A stretch of DNA of 64,000 nt, taken from contig BCKC01000001.1 of NCBI GenBank assembly GCA_001600455.1, positions 3,126,441-3,190,440 of the forward strand, written 5' to 3'. The notes under the pieces were generated by a model. It was not told the origin of the DNA. It made no database searches and saw only the letters and a program-made list of their open reading frames with translations. A program made the translations under genes and the position numbers. Source of the stretch: Endocalyx cinctus (lineage: Eukaryota > Ascomycota > Sordariomycetes > Amphisphaeriales > Apiosporaceae). Numbering within the stretch: the first letter of the stretch is position 1; every line of letters begins with the position of its first letter. Below, piece by piece: positions 1-8,934 of the stretch.

Positions 1-678
1 ATCAAAGAGGCCCGGCCGATCCCAGGCCGAAAGTCTGTCACTATCTGGATACGCAGCGACAACGCGAGGAATAGGAATCGCCGAGATCACGTCCGTTACT
101 CCGGTATTAAACCGCGGATAAAGGGGCCGGAAGGCTCTTCGGCGCTTTGCGCCGATTTTAACCAGCGATTCCCGAACGGCGTCGAAATCATCCCCAACTC
201 CGGGGGCCGCGAGGAGTGCTCTCTGTACGCGTTAGCGGACAGTATGTGGAGTCAGCTGGAAAATGCGGTGACGGGAGCTAACACGCCGTCCCGCGAACAG
301 ATGTATATATTTTTTTTCGGTCTGCGTCGCACGGCCTTTGACGACGTCATAACCGCTTCACTAGCGGCCTCCAAGGAGCAGTTTTTCGAAAGGGGAAATT
401 ATCCGATAGAGGTGCTCGGTATTGTGATGGATAGGTGGGCTGCGACCCGGCCGGAGCTTAGAAATACGGTAATACAGGTCGCGTCGTTGGTAGAGGGCGA
501 GGAGCCAGTTGTGGCTGCAAGGCAGAGCCAAGCAGGCAAAAGGTTGGAAACGGTATGGATCTATAACAATAACGACGCAAAGATTGAAGGCGCATGGCAG
601 AACATCTATGCTGGAATTCAACCTAGAACTCTACTAGGTAAAGGCCCAGGCTCAGATACAGGCTCAGACCAGGCTTAG
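1..678 (+). CDS. Partial unrecognised protein, possible OTU-like cysteine protease core
   Basis: The frame is open from the first base of the window to a TAG at 676-678, so the 5' end lies outside and no start can be chosen; the first in-frame ATG is at 244. Two short blocks suggest a papain/OTU-like fold. [14 protein letters not shown] (about 204-245) looks like the loop and helix around a catalytic Cys, and ETVWIYNNN (about 547-573) looks like the strand before the catalytic His. In OTU proteases a His follows that strand, but here the following residues are [15 protein letters not shown] with no His. That makes either an inactive homologue or a wrong family guess possible. The sequence enters a Gly/Ser/Asp-rich end at about 640, and the stop falls just before a repeat whose -1 frame continues a Gly-Ser-Ala tail to a TAA at 810-812. 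I cannot name the gene. Confidence 0.5.
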   Translation: MKEARPIPGRKSVTIWIRSDNARNRNRRDHVRYSGIKPRIKGPEGSSALCADFNQRFPNGVEIIPNSGGREECSLYALADSMWSQLENAVTGANTPSREQMYIFFFGLRRTAFDDVITASLAASKEQFFERGNYPIEVLGIVMDRWAATRPELRNTVIQVASLVEGEEPVVAARQSQAGKRLETVWIYNNNDAKIEGAWQNIYAGIQPRTLLGKGPGSDTGSDQA

Positions 679-683
679 GCCCA

Positions 684-797
684 GGTTCGGGTGCAGGCTC
701 TGGTTCAGGTGCTGGCTCTGGTTCAGGTGCAGGCTCTGGTTCAGGTGCAGGCTCTGGTTCAGGTGCTGGCTCTGGTTCAGGTGCAGGTGCAGGGACT
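684..797 (+). repeat. 18-bp minisatellite encoding a GSGAGS tail
   Basis: About five copies of the unit GGTTCAGGTGCAGGCTCT, with T/A and G/A variants at single positions, followed by a degenerate copy. Read in the frame of positions 684, 687 and so on, it encodes GSGAGS repeats and ends GTGSGP at the TAA of 810-812. The upstream gene enters it in a different frame (+1 relative to the tail) and stops at 676-678. The run is probably the C-terminal tail of that gene, now out of frame. Confidence 0.75.
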
Positions 798-1499
798 GGC
801 TCAGGTCCATAAAATAATCCGAGGGCCTTTTAAACTCATTTCTTTCTTTCTTTACTCCTTTGACTATTGCAGATTTTAATAAGTTTTTATTACATCTTAC
901 CATGGGCCGTTTGGCATCTTTCTGGTTGGTGATGCAGCGACGTCAACTTGTTCACGACTCCAACTGTATGTTGGGAAAAGGGGCACTGCTGTACCAAACC
1001 CCTGCATTTACATGTGAACGCCTCATTTTAACCCCAATACTTATAGATGCTGCCTGATTTTGCACATACATATTATCTACTACTGCATATATGCATGATA
1101 ATTGCTAACGTCTGCGCATGGCAACATGTATGGGGCTTAGTTATAACTTGGTCAACTTTTCACTCTCAAGGCGTTTTTCACTTGCGATAAGGAATGATAG
1201 ATGTAAAAGAAGTATTGTTACCCTTTGAATAAAACCCTGCCAGTAACAAGAGCATTGTGGTAAGAGTAACAACGTTGAGGGAGACATAAAGTTAACTGAA
1301 CAATACAGATACGGATGAGGTCCATCCATGGATCTCTATTCTATATTATTTCATACCTATCGTCTTATGTTAGATTCGCCTCATCTTTTTTTTTTTTTCT
1401 TGTTGGTGAGGCTATTAAGTCGGTGTATTGAACTTGATAAATATACATTCCTTCCTTTGATTAAGAATATTAGCATGTAACTTCCCTTGTTAGAATGTT

Positions 1500-1612
1500 C
1501 TAGTACATACTACTTAGGTACCTACCTAGGCAGCTACCTAGGTATGTAGCAGCCTACTTACGTACCTACCTACTGTACACAGTAGGTAGCTGGCAGGCTG
1601 GGTAGGTACTTA
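1500..1612. repeat. AGGTACCT/CCTAGGTA-rich palindromic tract
   Basis: The stretch is built of overlapping TAGGTACC, CCTACCTAGG and GTAGGTAG words, which are self-complementary or nearly so. Similar words recur near 20,320-20,480, 24,040, 39,530 and 54,800-54,860, always in intergenic DNA. It is a simple-sequence family with hairpin potential. I see no terminal structure or coding capacity that would make it a transposon. Confidence 0.6.
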
Positions 1613-1770
1613 ATAGGGAAGCATCGTTGCCCTGACAAGATATTTATATATGTTTCATATATTTAAATGAATACATTATTGTTACCTCTGTAGCCTTTAC
1701 TGCCTAGACTGCTATGTATTTGTACTGATATGCTGTACTAATAAGTAAACGACGAGAGCGGTGAAGAGCT

Positions 1771-1798
1771 TTCTGCTGCCTTCCAGAAAATTGGAGAA
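1771..1798. promoter_or_regulatory. Candidate gapped heat-shock element upstream of hsp90
   Basis: TTC at 1771 and 1781 and GAA at 1786 and 1796 all sit on one 5-bp grid. The core is TTCCAGAA (1781-1788), with flanking half-sites two modules away on each side. Heat-shock factor binds alternating nGAAn/nTTCn modules on such a 5-bp grid, and gapped arrangements are known in yeast. It lies about 850 bp upstream of the Hsp90 start codon, which is rather far. A second simple GAAGATTC site is at 2165-2172. Binding is inferred, not shown. Confidence 0.35.
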
Positions 1799-2220
1799 AG
1801 TGCAATAGGCATTTTTTTTCAATTCTTTACAAGACAACTCCGCCTATTAAACGTTCTGGATTAAACAACTTTGAATCGTAGCCAATCATTTAGTACCCGC
1901 CATACCGGATTCGGTAGAGTGGTTGCCCTGACAGCCCCAGAAACAGAGCAACTGCGATTCCGTAGAATTCGATAGAAACTAGGAGAGAGGTGGGGCCGTG
2001 CATTGATATTTTCTTCTCAGCAGATACTTCAACAGAGACATCTCCCTTCTCTTCTTCATCTTTTTCTCTTCTCTTCAAACAATCAAAACCAAAGAAGAAA
2101 AGATCTTAATCCCTTTCTATTCCTCTCTCCCACTCTCTCTTTTAATCATTATAAGAGTTGTGAAGAAGATTCTTTTATTTGATACCCCATAAACCTTCAC
2201 TTGAATTCTTCTACCTTTCC

Positions 2221-2428
2221 GTAAGTATATCCCACCATAGCTTCCATTTTCACAAGCTCCCCTCCCCCCACAATCGTCAGCCTTGTCTTCCATTACTTTC
2301 CATCTCCCTTCACCAGTATAATCAATCTTTGCTCGTTTGTAATTTCACTCTATCCTATCGTAAAGAGCGGAATAGAGATAGAAAAAAAAAACTTTTATTT
2401 ACCTGAACCTTTGGTCAACGTCTTGCAG
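2221..2428 (+). other. Possible intron in the hsp90 5' untranslated region
   Basis: A strong donor, CCGTAAGTATAT, occurs at 2221 in the CT-rich leader. TTGCAG ends at 2428, about 15 bases after a GTCAAC branch-like site. Splicing here would remove 208 bases of leader. No protein frame constrains it, so this rests on splice motifs alone. Confidence 0.25.
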
Positions 2429-2639
2429 TTTACCTGTAAATGCCTTCTTCACCCCTCCTCTAACCTAACCCCACCACCCAGAACCCACCATCCACTAATC
2501 CACTATTTTATCCCGCCACATTCAACAATATTTTCTTCGTAACCCTTCTCCCAAAAGAAAAAAAAAATAAAATAAAATCAAAATACTAATCAATTATATA
2601 ATTAGATCAACCACACATCTTTCACATCACATTTTCAAC

Positions 2640-4816
2640 ATGTCGGAAACTTTCGAATTCCAGGCTGAGATCTCTCAGCTTCTCTCTCTCATCATCAACA
2701 CCGTTTACTCGAACAAGGAGATTTTCTTGCGAGAATTGGTCTCCAACGCCTCCGATGCTCTTGACAAGATCCGATATGAGGCTCTCTCAGACCCTAGCAA
2801 GCTCGACTCTTGCAAGGACCTCCGAATTGATATCATCCCCAACAAGGAGAACAAGACATTGACTATCCGGGATACCGGTATTGGTATGACCAAGGCTGTA
2901 AGTTACAATCTTTTCATGGTCATATATAGCCTTATCCAGAATACAAAATACTAACCTGTGCCAAATAGGACCTTATCAACAACCTTGGTACCATTGCCCG
3001 TTCCGGTACAAAGCAGTTCATGGAGGCTCTTACCGCCGGTGCTGATGTTTCCATGATTGGTCAATTCGGTGTCGGTTTCTACTCTGCCTACCTTGTTGCC
3101 GACCAGGTTACTGTTATCTCCAAGCACAACGATGATGAGCAGTACATCTGGGAGTCTTCGGCTGGTGGTACTTTCAGCGTTAAGGCTGACACCGAGGGTG
3201 AGCCCCTCGGCCGTGGCTCCAAGATGATCCTCCACCTCAAGGATGAGCAGTCCGATTACCTCAACGAGAGCAAGATCAAGGAGGTTATCAAGAAGCACTC
3301 CGAGTTCATCTCGTACCCCATCTACCTCCACGTCAAGAAGGAGACGGAGAAGGAGATACCCGACGAAGATGCCGAGGAGGTCGAGGAAGAGGGTGACGAC
3401 AAGAAGCCCAAGATCGAGGAGGTCGACGACGAGGATGAGGAGAAGGAAAAGAAGAAGAAGACCAAGAAGATCACCGAGACCACCATCGAGGAGGAAGAGC
3501 TCAACAAGCAGAAGCCTATCTGGACCCGTAACCCTCAGGACATCACCCAGGAGGAATACGCTGCCTTCTACAAGTCCCTTTCCAACGACTGGGAAGACCA
3601 CCTCGGTGTCAAGCACTTCTCTGTTGAGGGTCAGCTTGAGTTCCGTGCCATCCTCTTCGTCCCCAAGCGTGCTCCTTTCGACTTGTTCGAGACCAAGAAG
3701 ACCAAGAACAACATCAAGCTCTACGTCCGCCGTGTCTTCATTACTGATGACGCCACTGACCTTATTCCTGAGTGGCTTGGCTTCGTCAAGGGTGTTGTCG
3801 ACTCTGAGGATCTTCCTCTAAACTTGTCTCGTGAGACCCTTCAGCAGAACAAGATTATGAAGGTTATTAAGAAGAACATTGTTAAGAAAGCCCTCGAGCT
3901 CTTCAACGAAATTGCCGAAGACAAGGAGCAGTTCGACAAGTTCTACAGCGCCTTCTCCAAGAACCTCAAGCTTGGTATCCACGAGGACTCTCAGAACCGT
4001 CAGATCCTCGCCAAACTCTTGCGTTTTAACTCGACCAAGTCGGGTGATGAGATGACTTCCTTATCTGACTACGTCACTCGCATGGCTGAGCACCAGAAGA
4101 ACATGTACTACATCACTGGTGAGTCGCTGAAGGCCGTCCAGAAGTCTCCCTTCTTGGATGCCCTCAAGGAGAAGAACTTCGAAGTTCTGTTCCTCGTCGA
4201 CCCCATTGACGAATATGCCATGACTCAGCTCAAGGAGTTCGAGGGCAAGAAGCTCGTTGATATTACCAAGGACTTCGACCTCGAGGAGACCGAGGATGAG
4301 AAGAAGGCTCGTGAGGCTGAGGAGAAGGAGTACGAGGATCTTGCCAAGGCTCTCAAGAACGTTCTCGGCGACAAGGTTGAGAAGGTTGTCGTGTCTCACA
4401 AGCTTGTTGGCTCTCCTTGCGCCATCCGTACTGGTCAGTTCGGTTGGTCCGCCAACATGGAGCGTATCATGAAGGCCCAGGCCCTTCGTGATACCTCGAT
4501 GAGCAGCTACATGAGCTCCAAGAAGACCTTCGAGATCTCTCCCAAGTCTCCTATCGTCAAGGAGCTGAAGAAGAAGGTCGAGGCTGATGGCGAGAACGAC
4601 AAGACCGTCAAGTCGATCGTCCAGCTTCTCTTCGAGACCTCGCTCCTCGTGTCGGGCTTCACCATTGATGAGCCTGCCGGATTTGCCGAGCGTATCCACA
4701 AGCTCGTCTCTCTTGGTCTGAACCTGGATGAGGAGCCCGAGGTCGAGGAGGCGGCGCCCACTGCCGATGCCGCCGCGGCCGAGACCGGCGACAGCGCTAT
4801 GGAGGAGGTTGATTAA
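2640..4816 (+). CDS. hsp90: Cytosolic molecular chaperone Hsp90
   Basis: This is the ATP-dependent dimeric chaperone that matures kinases, transcription factors and other clients in the cytosol. Exon 1 is 2640-2897 and exon 2 is 2969-4816, giving 701 residues, normal for the family. The 71-bp intron (2898-2968) has a GTAAGT donor, a CTAAC branch site and a TAG acceptor, and falls after DTGIGMTKA. The N-terminal ATPase domain shows [26 protein letters not shown] and [13 protein letters not shown]. An acidic/lysine-rich charged linker spans about residues 210-260. The middle domain has [14 protein letters not shown], and the protein ends with the TPR-cochaperone motif MEEVD, which marks the cytosolic form. 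The ATG follows an A-rich leader (TTTTCAACATG). The upstream 500 bp are strongly CT-rich, as in highly expressed fungal genes. It faces convergently the gene ending at 5250. Confidence 0.98.
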
Positions 4817-5052
4817 ATGCAATGAAGTATCGGTTCATGTGATTCGGGATAAAAGTTCATCGGCGTTTGGATGGTTTCGGGCTAGTTCTGTTTCCGGCAC
4901 ATTTTCTATTTATGGCTCCTCTTTTCCCATAATATCATAGGTTAGGACGTGGTGGGCCTTCGTGAGCAACGCGTCCTTGCGAAGCACTCTTGTACTCTAG
5001 CCGCTTTGATGCCTTTACGAGATACAGGTCGGATGGTATATTCCGTAGACGA

Positions 5053-5067
5053 AATAAATGAAATAAA
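5053..5067 (+). terminator. Tandem AATAAA poly(A) signals after hsp90
   Basis: Two AATAAA hexamers (5053-5058 and 5062-5067) lie about 240 bases past the Hsp90 stop in the AT-rich convergent intergenic space. They are suitable cleavage and polyadenylation signals for hsp90 mRNA. Confidence 0.4.
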
Positions 5068-5249
5068 TGTTTAAAACAAGCAAACGTTCCCATATTGTTT
5101 CGTAATCATCTATATTTTAACATAAACTCCTAGGAACTAAACGATACCCAGTACATCTCGGTAGAACTAGAAACTAAGTGAAAAGTTGCATCAATATCTT
5201 GAATGATTACAAAATAAGAGAAGGGTCTGTTTAGTAAAGCATGTTGAAA

Positions 5250-6740
5250 TTATGTTATATCTGGAGTTTGCGATATATGATACGTATTCGGTTGCTGATC
5301 CTGTTTATCCCTGCCATCGTTAAGATAACACTGTAGCCTCCACAGCTTGAGTTGTAGATCTGTCGTCCGCCGCCCAGCCAACATGAAGAGGAACCCACCC
5401 TGTTTGAAAACAGCGGTGCCGGCGCGTACTTCGGCAGCCATATCCGGACCCAGGAGCATAGGCAAGTTATGCACGGCCAAGCTGACGGATGCCGGGTCGC
5501 CCTTAGCCGTCTGGCCTTTGATATCATAGACGGCGAAAGGGCCGGGAGGCGTTTGCTTTTTTCCCTCTTGCCCTTCCCCCTCTTCTTCGCCGAACCAGAG
5601 TAGGGCGCCTCGGTGCTTATACTGAACGTCGGACCAGCCGTAACACCGGACCAAGTAGTGCCTAGCGTCGTCGACGCAGAGGCGCGATAGGTACGTCAGA
5701 TCCTCGACGACGGCACGTCGCATGAAGTCCATGATCAGCGTGTCCATGTCCCGACGCCAGATGGCTTGGCCCGCGAATTTCTTGAGCCGAAGGTCGGCAA
5801 TCGCCTCGGACATCATTCGGCGATTGAACTGGTAGTACGTCGAAGTATTATCTTGGAATTTCGCGATCGTCCCTGGACGTAGGGATAGGTAGACGGATGG
5901 GTTGCGGAGTTTGGTTTCCTTGTTGGCGTCTCGAGCGGCTGCGTTTCTACTTTGCCCCTTCTCGGTGGTAGGAGCGGTTGTTTGTGGTGCCGGGGTCTCC
6001 GTCTGCGTTGCCCCGTCTTCAGCGGGTTCGGAAGTTTCCGCTCCGGCTCCAACTTCCACTTCGAGATCAGACGGTTGTTGTTGTTGCTGTTGTTGTTGTT
6101 GTTCGGGGTCAGAAATATCAAAGGTTCCATCGTCTTCTTCCTCATCCTTAGCCCTCTCCTCCTCCTCCCTCAGGGCCAAGCTCCTAGACACCCACCAAGG
6201 CTCGCCGGTCTCGGGGTTTTCGACGAGGTTGAACTCCTGCATGAGAGCCGACGGCAGGCGGGCGCGGGAGATGACGTCCTTGCGGATGGGCGTGGCGAGG
6301 GCGCGCGCGAAAGGGTTCGCCCGCAGCTGACGCTCCAGCGAGTTGATAGGCTTCCCGGCCCGCGGCTTCGGCTGCTGGTACCGCGAACGGGCGGCCCAGA
6401 AGTTGGGGTCCATCACGGGCGACAAGGGCAGCCTGTGGCTCCCGTCCACCGTCTCCACCGTCTTGCTCTCGGCGTCGATCCTGAAGTAGGCGGCGTCGTC
6501 GTCGGGCGCCGGGACGAGGTTCGGGGCGGCGGCATTTCGGGCGCGCGGTCGCCGCTTTTGGGGCGGTCGGTCGAGGTCGCCGGTAGAGAAATAACGGCGT
6601 GGTTGGTGTTTAGACTCTTTGACGGCGTTGGCGAAACATGGTTGCCATGTCGGTAACGATAATGTTGCAGATCTAACGATAGTAGACTGGCCGGTTGGAA
6701 ATCCGACACTACTTCGCTGCAATGCTATACATGATCTCAT
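5250..6740 (-). CDS. Conserved mitochondrial protein of unknown function
   Basis: The product is 496 residues in one exon. The start is the ATG at 6740-6738; the two codons before it are GTG and GTT. The N-terminus is Arg/Ser-rich without acids and contains RRYFSTG at about residue 50, a typical mitochondrial presequence with an R-x-(F/Y)-S type processing site. I recognise no enzymatic motif. A basic block (KPRAGKPINSLERQLRANPF, near residue 130), LVENPETGEPWWV (near 175) and a C-terminal block ending LQLKLWRLQCYL look like conserved patches. Between them lies a low-complexity acidic/Gln/Thr region with a run of ten glutamines encoded at about 6074-6103. It is divergent with clpP, 493 bp between start codons, which fits a mitochondrial role. 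The exact name is unknown to me; a mitoribosome or respiratory-maintenance role is only a guess. Confidence 0.85.
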   Translation of the reverse strand: MRSCIALQRSSVGFPTGQSTIVRSATLSLPTWQPCFANAVKESKHQPRRYFSTGDLDRPPQKRRPRARNAAAPNLVPAPDDDAAYFRIDAESKTVETVDGSHRLPLSPVMDPNFWAARSRYQQPKPRAGKPINSLERQLRANPFARALATPIRKDVISRARLPSALMQEFNLVENPETGEPWWVSRSLALREEEERAKDEEEDDGTFDISDPEQQQQQQQQQPSDLEVEVGAGAETSEPAEDGATQTETPAPQTTAPTTEKGQSRNAAARDANKETKLRNPSVYLSLRPGTIAKFQDNTSTYYQFNRRMMSEAIADLRLKKFAGQAIWRRDMDTLIMDFMRRAVVEDLTYLSRLCVDDARHYLVRCYGWSDVQYKHRGALLWFGEEEGEGQEGKKQTPPGPFAVYDIKGQTAKGDPASVSLAVHNLPMLLGPDMAAEVRAGTAVFKQGGFLFMLAGRRTTDLQLKLWRLQCYLNDGRDKQDQQPNTYHISQTPDIT

Positions 6741-7233
6741 AACCACATTTGAAGTGTTGTACCGTTTTAATTTTTTACTTATTTATACATATGAATAAAT
6801 ACAAATATACAAATAATACGAGGGTTAAAATAGATACTTGATAGATACTTTTTTTTTTTTTTTTTTTTAAGAGGGGAATTTGAAATGACGTAAAAAGATT
6901 CAAAATTTTAGGTTCAATTAATACATATTTTAATAACCGGTACCTTGCAGTAGGTCATAGCTCCTTTCCCCATATCTTAACTTACCAGCCTTAACTCAGC
7001 TCCATCAACTCATCCGTCCCACCGTCTAACATCATCATCCTCATCGTCATCAACATCAACAACAATAAGAGCATCGTATGTAAAGAAGAAGAAAACGAAG
7101 AGTACTGTAGCGATCCTATCGAAAAATTCATATCAATTATATTCCTTTATTATTATATATCTATGCGAAACGTAGAAATTTGTTCTCAATCAATCAACCA
7201 AGTGGGGAACCCGACGCGCAACAAGTTAACAAA
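6741..7233. promoter_or_regulatory. Shared divergent promoter of two mitochondrial genes
   Basis: The 493 bp lie between the start codons of the mitochondrial protein (-) and clpP (+). It contains an (T)20-type run at about 6849-6869 and CT/CA-rich leaders on the clpP side (about 7000-7070). No clear TATA box is seen. Co-regulation is inferred from geometry and shared organelle only. Confidence 0.5.
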
Positions 7234-8328
7234 ATGAACATCTGTAATTCCCGTAGAATGCTTTGGCGAACACTACGGCTATTACCGGGACGAGAATTAG
7301 GAAGAGCTCAAATACAAACACAACAGACTGGAACACGATGTTTCTCCCAGTTCCCGAATGCCAATCCATTCCAGTCTCTTCAGTCTCTTCAGTCTCCTCA
7401 GGGCGCCATGCCAATACCCTACATCACAGAAGTTTCAGTAAGACAAGATCAAAATGTAATGTTGACATTAGGTTGGAGAATTGAAAGCTAATGGAGTGAG
7501 CAGTCTACTGGCTGGAAAACGTGTTAGTAGATTCTCTCCGCCGTTAGAATACTGAACGATCGCTTCACCGACTTAAAGCTGACCAATTCGCGTAGATGAC
7601 ATCTTTTCAAAGCTCTTACAAGTATGTTAAGCCTCTCTCTCTGTATATACATCCATATATTATTCAGCTCTACAAGACAACTGACTGACATCCTTATTTT
7701 ACTACTTATACAGGAACGAATAATTTGCCTCAACGGTCCCGTAGACGACCTAGTTTCAGCTTCTATCGTAGCGCAGCTCTTATATCTCGAGTCTGACAAC
7801 CCTGAGAAGCAAATCACAATGTACATTCACTCGCCGGGCGGTTCTATAACCGCCGGCCTGTCCATATACGATACAATGACGTATATCCGATCTCCCGTAT
7901 CTACCGTTTGCCTGGGAGAAGCCGCTTCTATGGGATCTCTGTTGCTGGCCGGTGGAGAAAAGGGCAGACGATACGCGCTACCTCATAGCTGCATCATGGT
8001 CCACCAGCCTTTAGGGGGCACAAGGGGACCCACAAGCGATATCCTGATCTATGCGAACATGTTGCAGCGTTTGCGGGGTCAGATCAATGAAATCTACCGA
8101 AAGCATCTTAACGCGGCCTCCGGTAGGGAGAGGTACAACATCAAGGAGATCGAGGACATGATGGACCGCGATAAGCATATCACTGCCGAGGAAGCCAAAG
8201 AGATGGGTATCGTGGACGAGATCCTGGCCAGGAGAGACCAGGCGAAAGATAAAGATAAATATAATAAGACGGAGGGAAAGAAAGACGACAGCCCCTCGAA
8301 TACTTTTAGTAACCCCTCCGACCTGTGA
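7234..8328 (+). CDS. clpP: Mitochondrial ATP-dependent Clp protease proteolytic subunit
   Basis: ClpP is the serine-protease chamber that degrades proteins fed by ClpX in the mitochondrial matrix. Four exons restore the family sequence: 7234-7437, 7504-7522 (19 nt), 7596-7621 (26 nt) and 7714-8328, giving 287 residues. The small exons encode STGWKT-Y-DIFSKLLQ, which joins ITEVS to ERIICLNGPVDD exactly as the family requires. The ATG at 7234 (context AAAATGA) is the first in frame and begins an Arg-rich presequence. The catalytic Ser is in GEAASMGS (residue 155) and the His in MVHQPLGG (residue 180), 25 apart as in bacterial ClpP; the Asp lies in DMMDRDKHIT. About 35 extra C-terminal residues are Lys/Asp/Ser-rich. 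Introns are 66, 73 and 92 bp with GTAAGA, GTTAGT and GTATGT donors. Confidence 0.95.
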
Positions 8329-8901
8329 TGATTACCTCCGCATGCAGTCCGTGCGCGATGTAAACTCCAATTGGTTGATGAGTTTCGATAGACGCTTCAC
8401 ACCGACGTCAAGGCCTATAAACGAGGCGGCTGACTCACTCCCTTCTTTAGGTTCCCCGAGGACCGAATGATTCCTCGTCCTGGTCGGCGACTTCACACGT
8501 CACCATCATTATCATTACTATTCGATATTTCTCGGTGTGCCGACGTGAGTTCTTGACCGATGTTATGTACTAAAGCTAGATAGTATATAGAAAATACACC
8601 CTCTTACAGATATCCCTAGAGGCCCCGGTTTCCGGTTTCCTTCCTCCTATGCTATATAACCTCGCTTCATACGCTGTATGATGAATACGAAAACGAAAAC
8701 GGGTTAGCTGCATGTCATTAAACAATCGATAGGAGGACATAGATCTGGATTTTCTTTCCTTTTCTGATTTGTATTGCACTTTCACATGCGGCGGGGATCA
8801 CGCAATGCCATGCAGCGTCAATAGTTCGAATAGGGTAGCAGTGCAGCAGCCGAAGCAAAGGAAATGGAAGAAGAAAGGAAACTTCCACGGCCACACTTTC
8901 G

Positions 8902-8908
<7 letters not shown>

Positions 8909-8934
<26 letters not shown>
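8909..8934. repeat. (TC)13 microsatellite
   Basis: An uninterrupted TC dinucleotide run in intergenic DNA downstream of clpP. It generates Ser-Leu or Arg-Glu repeats in any frame read through it, so those frames are not genes. Confidence 0.9.

Noticed and set aside
2951..4822. Long minus-strand frames (221 and 253 codons) antisense to hsp90
   Set aside because: They mirror the codon bias of the Hsp90 exons, are Leu/Val/Asp-rich low-complexity translations, and have no family features.
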